DNA of 64,000 nucleotides from Agriotes lineatus (Eukaryota > Arthropoda > Insecta > Coleoptera > Elateridae): positions 80,801,061-80,865,060 of the forward strand of contig OW679203.1 in assembly GCA_940337035.1 (NCBI GenBank), given 5' to 3'. How positions within the stretch are numbered: the first letter of the stretch is position 1; each line of letters starts with the position of its first letter. The position numbers and the translations under genes are program-made. The notes under the pieces were generated by a model, which saw only the letters and a program-made list of their open reading frames with translations, was not told the DNA's origin and searched no databases. Below are positions 39,501 through 47,407 of the stretch, in pieces.

Positions 39501-39578
39501 AGTCCAACCAAGGTATCGACGAAAGTATGATTCCTAAAGCTAACGTAAATATTCCTATGACTATGACCACCAGGCGAC
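12258..39578 (-). CDS. CD36-family class B scavenger receptor, nine exons, start exon unresolved
   Basis: Nine - strand exons (39487-39578, 33448-33608, 17549-17687, 17287-17490, 16979-17234, 15639-15776, 15222-15340, 14979-15104, 12258-12575) join in phase with GT/AG borders to about 516 residues. Residues 2-20 are an N-terminal membrane span, 21-430 the ectodomain, about 433-456 the second span, and 459-516 a cytoplasmic tail. Six Cys (239, 269, 308, 310, 316, 327) match in order and spacing the disulfide Cys of CD36. Five N-glycosylation sequons are visible (NGS, NVT, NGT, NGT, NIS). Family members take up or move lipids, lipoproteins, carotenoids or cell debris at the plasma membrane or in lysosomes; which ligand applies here cannot be read from sequence. 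The tail is far longer than that of CD36 and ends in a dileucine/tyrosine sorting signal. The first recovered exon starts at an acceptor, so the Met exon lies upstream. Confidence 0.93.
12576..14978. other. Intron between receptor exons H and I
   Basis: AT-rich 2.4 kb intron. It holds a + strand LINE tail (13898-14110, listed separately) and a - strand open frame of 110 codons (14236-14568) with no family I recognise. Since exons H and I already join in phase 0, that frame is not needed for the receptor. Confidence 0.5.
13700..14110 (+). mobile_element. LINE (RTE/BovB-like) 3' coding tail, degenerate
   Basis: In frame on the + strand: ETRARWFGDVIKSEEGYM, then NGRHPRGKF, a stop, and QRWRDWPK. 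This matches the end of insect RTE-type polyproteins (IRETRLRWFGHV.R......GRRPRGRPKKRW.D). A related piece, PIAEKI, lies just upstream in another frame. It carries stops and frameshifts, so it is dead. A poly-A-rich GAAGAAGAAG stretch follows. Confidence 0.65.
14979..15104 (-). CDS. Scavenger receptor exon H
   Basis: Acceptor GTTTTTGCAG, donor GTAAGG, 42 codons, phase 0. It starts RLGVPLEGKIRVQLNLKVEQ and ends FPSIVFPIMWLEE, matching G.......R.Q.N........I.........PI.W..E of CD36 proteins. Confidence 0.96.
15222..15340 (-). CDS. Scavenger receptor exon G
   Basis: Acceptor TTATTCCAG, donor GTAAGT. It reads DAPVYLSFPHFYKADPSLLE, then FEGLKPVKEKHEDYFKIQP, the PVYISLPHFL.A.....I.GL.P...H..Y..I.P block that is the clearest fingerprint of the family. 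Confidence 0.97.
15639..15776 (-). CDS. Scavenger receptor exon F: cysteine-rich loop
   Basis: Acceptor TTCTATTACAG, donor GTGAGT; 45 full codons with split codons on both sides. It carries four Cys in KCYCPGSEYC and ISPC, matching the last four disulfide Cys of CD36 (NYCFC, NC, KC). A NIS sequon is present. The split Asp codon joins exon G. Confidence 0.95.
15777..16978. other. Intron between receptor exons E and F
   Basis: 1.2 kb, AT-rich. Nothing is recognised beyond splice sites; two - strand open frames of 70 and 82 codons have no family resemblance and are low in G+C. Confidence 0.5.
16979..17234 (-). CDS. Scavenger receptor exon E
   Basis: Acceptor TAATCTTTAG, donor GTACGT; 85 codons plus 1 nt. 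It starts RNGTLAEVHTMNTG (sequon), then LPYWAEHPCSDM, SEGSFFPP and YIYDKDLCRIMPL, which contain the first two conserved Cys and the WG/PF-type blocks of the family (human CD36 has YWESHCDMINGTD and DICRS at the same places). Confidence 0.96.
17287..17490 (-). CDS. Scavenger receptor exon D
   Basis: Acceptor CTTCTTACAG, donor GTAAGC, 68 codons, phase 0 on both sides. It reads ALATQSSSLGFFIQKAV..., then PFVSVTADELVFGYEDSLV, which matches the 'LWGY.DP' block of CD36 proteins, and ends KMGLLIK. It probably forms the apical helices that carry the ligand surface in known structures. Confidence 0.95.
17549..17687 (-). CDS. Scavenger receptor exon C
   Basis: Acceptor TGTATTTCAG, donor GTAAGT. It completes the Arg codon of exon B, then reads ENMEKINVKFHDNGTVSYQ and ILHFVPELS, ending TVPNIPLL in phase 0. 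This is the R..R.K.NI.W..N.TVSY block and the start of the apical helical bundle of the family. It lies 15.8 kb from exon B. Confidence 0.95.
17688..20580. other. First part of the 15.8 kb receptor intron
   Basis: Moderately AT-rich, with a few G+C-richer patches (17770-17900, 18120-18260, 19370-19740). Short open frames at 17989-18228 and 19327-19572 on the - strand match no family I know. No repeat family was recognised by eye. Confidence 0.4.
20590..20765 (+). mobile_element. LINE 3' coding tail (RTE-like), degenerate
   Basis: One + frame reads KRRTGQPKRR, stop, RDDVKNA, stop, GAGSINLEEDRDEQKQMGKG, YVQIGCW. That is the usual end of RTE-type reverse transcriptase proteins (KRRRGRPK.RW.DDVK...G..W...A.DR..W...G.AYVQ..C). 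The two stops show decay. Confidence 0.65.
21040..21720 (-). mobile_element. LINE reverse-transcriptase remnant
   Basis: On the - strand, around 21700 to 21310, broken frames read TYRGISLLS..., KNTQRK-like and a DQCGFR-like block (compare NYRGITLL...L....Q.GFR of RT domains). After an apparent internal deletion, 21304-21041 reads IVEPVKSFKYLCATLNSNGV, ITEVLKHRFRTVEKLLQTLS, matching the post-palm segment F+YLG..+.S.G....EI..RI..A......L. Stops and frameshifts abound. Confidence 0.6.
21720..22560. mobile_element. G+C-richer island, possible LTR-element or other TE remnant
   Basis: This stretch is distinctly less AT-rich than its flanks. It contains an approximate direct repeat of about 75 bp (near 22350-22435 and 22436-22500; each has a TTGTCACG-like start, TGTTTATT, AAGC and GATTAGT.TTCGTAACGA). 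A 93-codon - strand frame (22024-22305) is rich in Arg and has no recognised domain. Composition and its place next to LINE pieces suggest inserted DNA; no terminal repeats were found. Confidence 0.3.
23000..23340 (-). mobile_element. Possible LINE remnant
   Basis: On the - strand broken frames read W..FGESMEKR, YKHGKTKY, then RIRRSFKDAIQKMANTQG. This resembles the linker between endonuclease and RT in RTE-type LINEs. It points the same way as the RT remnant at 21040-21720 and may be the same decayed copy, with unrelated DNA inserted between. Confidence 0.35.
23341..27880. other. Middle of the long receptor intron, mostly AT-rich
   Basis: A poly-T run lies at 23397-23411. 24,100-25,180 and 25,560-26,600 are very AT-rich with no recognised content. 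25,190-25,520 is a less AT-rich patch (see findings). Open frames at 26704-26913, 27003-27314 and 27655-27852 on the + strand match no family I know; the 103-codon one (27003-27314) has a protein-like charged composition but no domain. Confidence 0.4.
27880..28800. repeat. Degenerate tandem repeat, period about 275 bp
   Basis: The block GGAGAGAGACGCAAGGAAGA...GATGATGATGTATTA...CTTCTCCAAACTAACAAC...CTTCATTTCGAAAAATGTTA at 27983-28112 recurs as a diverged copy at 28260-28390. A second block (AAACGGTATTCCAAATCGAG CTAGAAACCATTTGGG at about 28155-28195) recurs at 28563-28600. Alternating blocks give about three copies. Unrelated in sequence to the other two arrays in this window. Confidence 0.65.
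28801..30590. other. Receptor intron, AT-rich spacer
   Basis: No recognised gene, repeat family or mobile element. Short open frames here are AT-rich and lack family resemblance. Confidence 0.4.
30640..31500 (+). mobile_element. R1-type (R1/TRAS-like) LINE remnant, 3'-truncated
   Basis: The + strand reads NYDRWKDSEQESVNWWSEEI, PKRRRECIKARRVLAKKRKR around 30740-30860, matching the PWW..E+..LRR......R segment between endonuclease and RT in R1-clade LINEs. Further on, in broken frames, come K.LGLDQVMPEPIRETI (the APGPDGIP..... block) and NIYLRKGEYSEQ.KRGKYS followed by KKKG (the RT motif with F P..WK). It stops before the catalytic palm. Frameshifts and stops show it is dead. Confidence 0.6.
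31560..31755 (+). repeat. Degenerate TTAGG-type (insect telomere-like) repeat
   Basis: 31685-31750 contains repeated GGTTAGGT/GGTTAAGTT/TTAGGTGAGG units, and GTTAGAT variants reach back to 31565. (TTAGG)n is the ancestral insect telomere repeat; short interstitial copies are common. Two more TTAGG units stand at 30596 and 30622, before the R1-type remnant. Confidence 0.6.
31756..33447. other. Receptor intron, 3' of the TTAGG stretch up to exon B
   Basis: 32040-32160 resembles dispersed repeat DNA (G+C-richer, broken frames) but I cannot name it. 33,040-33,420 is a less AT-rich segment directly upstream of exon B's donor side with no coding signal. The rest is AT-rich spacer. Confidence 0.35.
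33448..33608 (-). CDS. Scavenger receptor exon B
   Basis: Acceptor CTCTTACAG, donor GTAAGC; 53 codons plus 2 nt. It contains LSNGSLSYYYWQKP, VYIFNVTNPENFL and NEVGPFVY, the CD36 hallmark blocks (W..P, I F.V.N...F, E.GPY.Y). It has two N-glycosylation sequons and is clearly richer in G+C than the introns. Confidence 0.95.
33609..34799. other. Receptor intron between exon B and the ~170-bp array
   Basis: AT-rich 1.2 kb with no recognised gene or repeat. Open frames at 33879-34130 and 34529-34723 (- strand) have no family resemblance. Confidence 0.4.
34800..37000. repeat. Degenerate tandem array, ~170 bp monomers, in the first recovered receptor intron
   Basis: A unit with TTGGTTGGTATAAAACTAAA, CTGACTATT, TTCCATAGCCACATTTTTGT, CAAACTGATTTTGGTATAAA, CGTATTGCGATCCACAATAT, AGGTATTCCAACAGCCATCT, GAAGAACAAGGA and TTTCTTTCCTTGAAGTAATT recurs. 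TTGGTAT anchors lie at about 35041, 35211, 35381, 35555, 35712, 35817, 36092, 36248, 36570, 36735 and 36905, so spacing is near 170 bp apart from deletions and one insertion at 36255-36566. All copies share one orientation. Confidence 0.88.
36255..36566 (+). mobile_element. LINE 3' coding tail inserted in the ~170-bp array
   Basis: The + strand reads HKIQRRQLNRFGHITRMSPS, RLIRGVW, stop, then KKRRRSRPRKTWVQQIAEIG and KERDKTIKEITIMASNRK. This is the C-terminal tail of insect RTE/Jockey-type RT proteins (L.WFGHV.RM.........GRPR..W...I......R........A..R..W). It falls between two array monomers, so it inserted after the array existed. A NPTPERL-stop ending with an A-rich stretch marks its 3' end. 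Confidence 0.7.
37001..38439. other. Receptor intron between the ~170-bp array and a LINE remnant
   Basis: AT-rich. No coding, RNA or mobile feature was recognised. Confidence 0.4.
38440..38780 (-). mobile_element. LINE 3' coding tail (RTE-like), degenerate
   Basis: On the - strand: KTDVKDTVHTIARRRLKWAD, HVARIANGK, stop, then after a frameshift LVRKKKQRW-like and W..DIKR. It matches the RT tail V.D........LKW.WAGHVAR..DGRW......W.PR..KRS.GRP..RW.DDI. The upstream - strand part (38780-39280) could belong to the same element but shows no motif. Confidence 0.65.
39487..39578 (-). CDS. Scavenger receptor exon A: N-terminal membrane span
   Basis: Acceptor TTGTTGCAG, donor GTTTGT. It starts with 2 nt of a split codon and reads RLVVIVIGIFTLALGIILSS, then IPWLDYLLLK, an uncleaved N-terminal span as in all CD36 proteins. 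It ends in phase 0. There is no Met, so a short upstream exon must supply it. Confidence 0.85.
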
Positions 39579-42180
39579 CTGCAACAACGAGAGAAAATTA
39601 ACTTCCGATATTCAATTAAAGCCATTGAGTGCAACAGCATTCCTGCGCCGCAATATAATATCGCCGAAAGAGAAAACGCATTTTGCGGTTGTTAGGAAAC
39701 CCAGTTGCAAAACGGCGAAACCGTCAATATCGCGTTAAATTTTCTGTGTGAGGCGGTAATTAGCCGCATCGATACTACACATTGCGCTACAAGCCCTCTT
39801 TAATTGATAGCGATTCACATAAACACGAGTAGCTTAGCTAATGCGCTTTGCTTACACAAAGATCGCGTATATACCAACGTTACGCTTCATTTAGTTTTTT
39901 CGAGAGTTTCATGGCAACTACCCTGGGCTGCCCTTTTTTTATATCATTTCAGCTTATCAAGGTGAAACCGTAATTTGCTACATTGCGTATTTATCGCCAA
40001 AAGATCAGAAAGAGACTAAAAATTGCACAACGGAATTATTAAATTTTGTAATTGAGAATACGGTAAGATTTTTTTATCAATTGTAATAGAAACATTCGCA
40101 GTTTTTTTGCGAAAATACATTAGTTTCCCCAAATTTTCATTAATTGCTACTTAAAAATGTATTCTCCGAGCTGAAATTCTTCTATCGATTTAAAGCTTTC
40201 TGTACTGTGTACAGCATGTGCTTCCGACAGTTCACTTGAAATGCCTTCCAATTGTGGTGCGCATCCTTTCATCCTTCGCGTGAGGGTTCCTTATCTTAAA
40301 TGCCCTTACTTTGTGTTTTCTTCCTAAGGCTACGGGACCAGTACACCATATTTAAGTTATCTTTCATTATTCGTGTAGGTGCGAACCTAAAGTGTGTGAA
40401 CTCTGCGAACGCCACCCTGTTAACAACATACGGCCTTGGCCGCTAAGCTTGAACCCTCAATAGCAGCGTGTAGGTCCGGCTTTAAATACAGTAGGCTGCA
40501 ATACTATATTGTAGTGATTTAAGTTGTTGTTTTTGAGGTTATGGTTCTATGAGCCCTCTTTGCTAGTACGCCGAGTAGGTAGAAACTTAGCCGGTAACGA
40601 CAACTATAGGAAATTATCGGATTTTGTAATATATTTTCCTGTAGTTAAGCTTGAAAATCATAAAATTCAGTCATGTACTACTTGTGAAACTATAGATGAA
40701 AGCCATAGTTTTAAAAAAACATAGTTTACAGCTCTACATCTTCTACCCTTCTATCTTGCTGGAAATAACACTACCGAAACATCGCCTTAAGTTTATTTAG
40801 TCAACATCAATCGTTCTACTTTATAACCTTGCTGTCAATAACTTTATTGGTTGACTTTCCTTTTTTTACAGTTACCAAATCATTTATGGACTTTCACTAT
40901 GATCTTATTCGCCTTGTTTAAAGTTTTGTGGACAAACATGTATTATTTGATTGCTAACATACCTAGTTTTTTGGTTTGCTGCAATGCAGATGGCACAGTA
41001 TGAAAGTTTGTCCAAGATCTGACACGAAATTCTTCACGATTTACCAATTTTTTTCAAAAACCTTCCATTTAATGACTTAGGTTAGAAACTGCAGACATTT
41101 CAAAAAAGACTTTTTTCAGCATTGAATTAGGTAGCTCCAGATTTTAATGCAATTCTGTAGGCCTGTCGCCCTCTAGTTTTTTCCAAAATTTCGTAAATTT
41201 ACTTGATCTATTAATCAATTTGTGTAATTGATATTTATGTGGTCGTGCGTTGCCGTACTTTAGTAAAATCATAGAATGTTTTATTTAGAGTGGATTGTTA
41301 GTTAAGAGCCTCCTTATAATATTGTACGATGGTAGGCTGTAATAATACCAAATTTATATCTTAAGAATGTCTGAGCTAGCAGGGAGTCTTCATCTTTAAT
41401 GTCCTTGAAAACCTGAACGAGCTGCATGTAAATCCTAGCATACCTATATTTTTTTATTTGTAACAATTTCAATTAATGCTGTTTTTGCTTGTTTTATTTT
41501 TATGTTGTGGCTACATCATGTCGTGTTCGATTCCATGTAACAGCAAAAGTTGTAGTTCTCTTTAAAAAACCAAGGAGCCATTACATAAATACAGAAGTGC
41601 TATATTGTCGTAGGCAAGAATTAATTAGACTATGTTATAATTTCTACTGTCAAGCTGCTATTTTTAGCCAATCTTAGGTACCATTGTTCGTCTGTCTTAG
41701 GCCACGCACCCGAAACCTCTGTATTCCTTACTCTTTAATTAAACCTGCAAAGGTATTGTAAGTGATGCAGCGATTGGAGGCCTCCAAAAATATCTCAGGG
41801 CGAACTCGTAGGTCATGAGAGTTTAGCAGGGTGTCGAACCGAGCCAAAACTCGTATATGACGCAAATGAAATCTTTTTTTTCGTTTCTGCAAGCTCGTTT
41901 CGGTAATCGTGGGGAAGTCCAGACAACTCCTGCCGCTGAAAACCAATCAGGTATGAAGGCAAGTGCATATGGCCAACATGCCATTAAATTCAGCCCGAGC
42001 TGAAAACGAACGTTTGCTTGTACCTGCCTTGGCTGGCAGATTTTATAATGATAGTTTCATTAAACGGGCATTTCAATGTCAAGCCCTGGCTATGACCGTA
42101 AACCCTGATGAACTCTTAGAGTGCACAAAGTGGTTACTTGATGTAATGCTTAGTCTCAAATTTTCACTGTTTTCTTAAAC
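39579..42180. other. Upstream of receptor exon A: first intron or 5' region
   Basis: 39,600-39,900 is less AT-rich with repeated GCG/CGC-type words and TAATTA-like sites, a possible regulatory element. From 39,900 on the sequence is AT-rich. Open frames on either strand (40524-40724, 41728-41946, 41963-42178) are short and unlike known families. Confidence 0.35.
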
Positions 42181-44290
42181 TTCAAACAGTCGATGTTGAG
42201 TAAATTTAAAGTATCTAAAGTACCGGTGCATTTCCATGGATATAAGTCGAGGTAAAACTCTATTCCCAGATAAAGATCTCCACGAAAAATATCACGTCAT
42301 AATACAATGGCATTTTAAACGTTTATTTGTTTCAGTAGCATTTAAATTATTTTTAACAAATAAATACACAAATTTACATAATTTAATTATGGTGTTGAAT
42401 TCATCTATGTTATAAATATAATAAACGCTAAATGGTAGCAAACATTTAAAAAATGGGAAAATACAAACTAGTCACCTTCAACCTTATCTTTCAGGTTTCT
42501 GACATAAATTAACTTTAGAAGTTATGTTAAATTACACATATTTTAAATAAAATGGTTGCACTACGTTATTTATACCGTAGCAATACATAACACTTACCGT
42601 TCGAACAAAATTATTTCAGTTTCATGTACAATAATTTAAACTCTGTAGCTTTCTGATGACATATTTCCAATGGATATATTCTTATGTATTTACAAAAAAT
42701 CGTTTTAATTATCTGTAGGATGCACGTAAAATATTCAAATTTGGTTTCAAGGCAAAAATATTTAAGTAATTTTGGTGGTATCTTAATTAGAATTTGTTCA
42801 AAGTAGTGTGCCTTATATTACAGACTAAAGAGATTAATATTGTTTTTGATTTTCTAAAAAACACTTTAATAAATGTAAAATTAGATTAAAACAGCAACGT
42901 CGAAATTTTTTTTTAAAACTATTATATATGTAAATACATCGACATAGTAACTTTTGCAGTACAGATCTTTTAACACACCTGAAAGCTGAAAACCTTACAG
43001 GTTTCAAAAGAAATAAATGTACCCATTAGCAAAATTTTCTAATAGCAACAATATTTACATTAACTTATGTTTTTAATCTACCATCTGTATATTTTAGACA
43101 TTTCAATCAAAGCAACAATGCTTTTTTTGAAGAATTTTTACTATTAAGTAGATGTTTTCTGAAATTGACCAGTACTGCACCTTAGGAAGTGATTCAGAAA
43201 ACGTAGTTTGATGACTGCTAGGGCCAGATTAACACATTTGGTAGATACTGAAGCCCTGGAGGTGTATTAATGCAATAGTTAAAGTGATAGGGTTGGAGAA
43301 ATTTGTGTGAGTAATACGGCCAGGCCAAACCTTTTTTCTAAAACAACTGTAGACTATGTTAACTCACACGGAAAAGAACACAGTGGTGTTTAAAGCTATA
43401 TTTAATTGCTAACATATAAATATTGTATTTATAGATTACATTAAGTTCAATGTCTAAGCGTAAAAGTGCGACTTTGCATTTTGTTAATTTAGTTGGACCA
43501 ACCGGTCTGGTTTTATTACATGGGTTGAGTGCACATTAAACTACTATTACGATTATAAACAGAGGCAAGGGATTGCAGCTTGCCCTAATAACATGAATTA
43601 AAAACTGCTTCCTCTACATTATGTTAGACCGCAGTATTTCCAGATTTAAACTAATTGAGTTGTCCCTAAAATTAACTCAAAATACGTATGTTTTAATAGT
43701 TTTCTTATACCCAGGCAATTAAGTTTAATTTTTCATCACAAATGTGGATTTAGTTACAGATCCCCGTATAAGTGATAAAAAGGAACTTCAGTGCCGAAGT
43801 GCACATTATTTTTTTTTGCAATCGAGAAGTCGCAAAATAAATTTTTTTTAACTAACTTTTATAGGTTATGTTGATGCTTGCTGTAACCCATCTGTCAGCC
43901 CACCCACTGCATAAGTCGTAAACAATGGATTACTTTGTATTTTACTGACGGTTTCGGTGTTCGTCACTGCCAATTTAAAAAAAAGTATAGTTATTCCTAG
44001 TATTGCCGCTCTCCTTCTGTTTAAATCAACATCTTAATCGCATATTTTATCCCAACTTTAACAGAGTGCATAAAATGGCAAAATTGTAATCCGAACACGC
44101 TAAATAAATGACGATTACTATAAGCAAAACTGAATAAGACTGTTGAATTTGTACTTCTGGTCTATAATTGTGACTGCAAATCTATACATTAATCTCTAAT
44201 TTGATTATAAACATTTCCTTTAAATATTTTTAGCTTGTTGCTTCACTTGAGGTTATAAGTTTACATTTATATCCCTTCATTAATATTGTT
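42181..44290. other. Very AT-rich spacer
   Basis: Two kilobases almost without open frames over 60 codons on either strand and dominated by A and T runs. Nothing is recognised in it. Confidence 0.5.
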
Positions 44291-46700
44291 TAAAGTGTAG
44301 GAATAATAATTCCTATTGCAGATAAGCGATAAACATAACCTTGAAGGCGTTCGTGAAGTAGCGGCATTTTAGTTTGCAGCGTGGTGAGCCCCAGGGCACA
44401 CGTATGCAAGTGACTCGAAGAAAACCTCTTTTGCGACAAGCCAAACAGTAGCGGCTTGAAGACACGCAGTAAATAAACTGCATACGTGATTGTGTGCAAC
44501 AAGCACTTCATTGGAGAGCAAACTATAATCCTGTACTGACTAAGTACGCCATTGCTACTAAGCCAAGTGGGTTTTAAACGTTTCCCACTGCCCCACCCAT
44601 ACAACTTATCATTTAACGATGACGTGATGTAGTTCAAGGGCTATATAGCAGTTCCCAGGTGCCAGCTTAAGATAACCTGATGCAAGGCATGTGAGCAGTT
44701 TGTGCGTTAAACGGTTGCTTCAGGCTGTGTTGTAAAGCTTTTTAAAGCATAAAAGAATGTACTTCATGCACAAATAAATATACAGGGTGATTGTCAACCT
44801 ATACGCATGTAGTTGGGGATTTATTCCTCATGTCAAATAATTGTAATAACAGATTTTGAGTTTCCTAGATATCCGCGAAATTTATTTGCAAATAAATTGT
44901 ATTTTTATTTCAGGTAAACTACCCTTTTTGTTTATAATATGGTAAAATTTTACTAATAAAAGTTGTTTATAATGAAGAATTATGGCCGTATACAAAATTT
45001 CACTACTTAGTTCAAACCGCCATCTTATATGTATAGGTGTATAAATGAATTTATGCATCAAATCGCGACAGCGGATTTCGATGCAATTAAATGTTCGCGT
45101 ATTAAAGACAGTTATTATGGTGTCTTTTTAATATTGCTTAAATATGGATACCGTTGTTCTGGTAGTCTTTTACTTATAAATGTAAGTAGAAATGAACTAT
45201 TTCACGTAGACTCTCTATTCTTAGTCGACAGTTTTGTGTTTGCGAATGGCCATTTATGTGTGCATTTTAACTTGGATAGCCGTATATCGTAAATGACATA
45301 TCAGCAATATATTTTATTTAAACAAATAAGCCAAATAGAACATGACGTGACTTTAATCGGCGATTGTTGTATTCAACGAAACGCAGATGTTCTTAAAAAC
45401 TTATTAAGCTCTGAGTAATTTTAACAATAGATATTACAAAGCAAACCTTATAGCTGTTCTTTTAATTTCTTTTGAAAAGCAAGTGGCTTACATTGCTTGA
45501 GGTTGCAGATGTTCACAACCCAGCAATATAAGTAAATAATAGAAAAATTCCTGCTTGCGTTCGTAAGATTCAAAGCGGGCAAAGTCAAAATGTTATGTTT
45601 AACTACAAAGACGACTCGAGCTACTCTAAAATTTCATTTTAATATCGACATTACAGGATCACAAAGTATTACTGTTTTACTCAGTAACCAGAGGCGTAAA
45701 ACAAGCCATCGTTAGCATAATCATAATTTGCCCGCAGCAGGTTTTCTGGCATATAATTTCAGCGCTTAAATTGTACGTGCTTTACACTAACTTGTAATCT
45801 TATTGTAACTATTAAAGCGTTGATTGTAATTTATGACTAAGTTAAATCCGCCTGATTATTATTAATTATTTAATTAAACAATTATAGTGCCACTCCTACG
45901 GTAATAAATCATTTTATTCCTTTGCACTATGGGAAGGGGGACTTGTAGGTGTTTTTTGGTTGCATGCAAAACCCGAAGACTATTTTACATATTTAATAAT
46001 GACTAACAAGAATAACAATTTCCGAAAAAATCATAATTACGTTTTCTGTTCATAAAATGTTATAAAATTTTAAGGCTACTTGCAAATGTATGAAAAACAA
46101 GAACAAATTAATTAGTAACAGGCGATTAGTAAAGGCAATTAATTTACTACAGGAAATAAAAGAAGGCCAAACAGCCAGCAGCAGCTAGTGTTTAGAGTAA
46201 CCACAAAAACTAACAGGATGTATCTACCCAAGAGCAAAATAAGATAGTAATGTACGATATTTTACTTTTTAATCATAGCTGATAGCAAAGAATTCACGTA
46301 AAAATCTATGCGATGCGTATGCTCATACGATCTATTGATTCCGTTGCACTTCTCGCACGATATTATTGGCTCTCCACACCGAAAGATAAAATGGGCTAAA
46401 TATTCTAAATGAATGAATAAATAATTATGCTAAATAGTGTTTCATTCAAAACAACTAGGCTATCGTTATTAATTAGCTTTAATATTTCAGGTTTCGCTAG
46501 AATCCATCGAACATCCGTTGCTAAAACAGTGAAGCCACAAAATTTCAATAAACAAATAAGGTGATTTCTGGTTTCTTTGCTTTATTAATAGTCCATATTT
46601 CATCAAACCAATCTTTGTCCGCATTTTGATATGTCTATAACTAATCTGTTGCAGCTCTTGTCAATTACATACGACGACGTAATTTCGCTACTGCCCGAGT
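44291..46700. other. AT-rich spacer with possible transposon end
   Basis: TACAGGGTGATTGTCAACC at about 44782 has the CAGGGTG form seen at the ends of several insect transposon families, but no partner end was found. Open frames 44290-44637 (- strand, 115 codons) and 45029-45292 (+ strand, 87 codons) match no family I know. Confidence 0.3.
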
Positions 46701-47030
46701 TGTCAACTGGAGCACCAAGGTATACTAAACACCTCACGCTGGCCTATTCTACGAACATTTCCACGATCCACAATCACTCCTTTGGTTCTGTAGTAATTGA
46801 TGTTCAAAGTATAAATAGAACTGACTCTCTCCGATGCCCCTAGAAGCTGCAGTAGCTCGATCTCATAGATTGCCACCAGAGTAGTATCGTTGACGAATCT
46901 TAAATTAGAGTTTTTTTCTCCTTCCAAGAGTAGCACCCCACGTGCCACAAGGCATATACTGCCCCAAATCGGGCTTGTTTTGTTATATATACCAACATAT
47001 ATAATACTGCTGGTATGTAGCATACTACTC
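46700..47030 (-). mobile_element. LINE reverse-transcriptase palm remnant
   Basis: On the - strand: SNLRFVNDTTLVAIYEIELL, QLLGASERVSSIYTLNINYY, RTKGVIVDR. It aligns with the RT core NLRYADDTTLIA...EEL..LL..V...S...GL.IN..KTK.MV.. of insect LINEs. The first catalytic Asp of the F/YxDD box is Asn (VND), so this copy cannot be active. Confidence 0.75.
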
Positions 47031-47060
47031 AAGTTTCCGTTTCATAAAACGGAAACTTGA
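47029..47060. repeat. Perfect 14-bp inverted repeat with 4-nt loop
   Basis: TCAAGTTTCCGTTT, loop CATA, AAACGGAAACTTGA. It lies between the LINE palm remnant and the probable LTR at 47.1-47.4 kb. It could be the fused ends of a deleted element, or a chance cruciform; no run of Ts marks it as a terminator. Confidence 0.8.
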
Positions 47061-47078
47061 CTTATCTTGCCTGACTTT

Positions 47079-47386
47079 GTTAAGAATAACATTTCAGTAG
47101 ACAGCCGATTTGTACGTATAGAGAACCTTTGTTGTTTGGTGTTAGGTAAAATATCTATAATTAGTTAAAGACGTCTTTTTCACACCAATGAATTCGTACA
47201 TCTGGAATTGGAAGCTGTGCAAAACCGCGCTCGAAGTGTGAAATGTTTGCTTTGCGGACCGAAGGCTTAGCACCAGTGTAGATCAACTTCTGGTACATTT
47301 TAAAGGCAACTTTTGTGAACCGCAATCTCATTTTTGTTGAATTGGCTGGTAATAAACGAAAGTATACCTTATCGGCGAAACAAACA
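47079..47386 (+). mobile_element. Probable 5' LTR of a Ty3/Gypsy-type element (left border uncertain)
   Basis: The segment ends in CA at 47386, three bases before a primer-binding site, as LTRs do. It contains AATAAA at 47351-47356 where an LTR polyadenylation signal would stand. A TGTTA at 47079 could be the 5' end, giving about 308 bp. No second LTR copy and no flanking duplication were found in the window. Confidence 0.4.
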
Positions 47387-47389
47387 ATG

Positions 47390-47407
47390 TGGCGCCCAAC
47401 GTGGGGC
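47390..47407 (+). other. Retroelement primer-binding site complementary to tRNA-Lys
   Basis: TGGCGCCCAACGTGGGGC is the exact complement of the 3' 18 nt (with CCA) of animal tRNA-Lys(CTT), whose acceptor end reads GCCCCACGTTGGGCG-CCA. This primer is used by several LTR retroelements. No gag or pol domain is recognisable downstream. Confidence 0.7.

Noticed and set aside
44780..44800. TACAGGGTG motif as a transposon terminus
   Set aside because: No matching inverted end or transposase fragment was found in the window.
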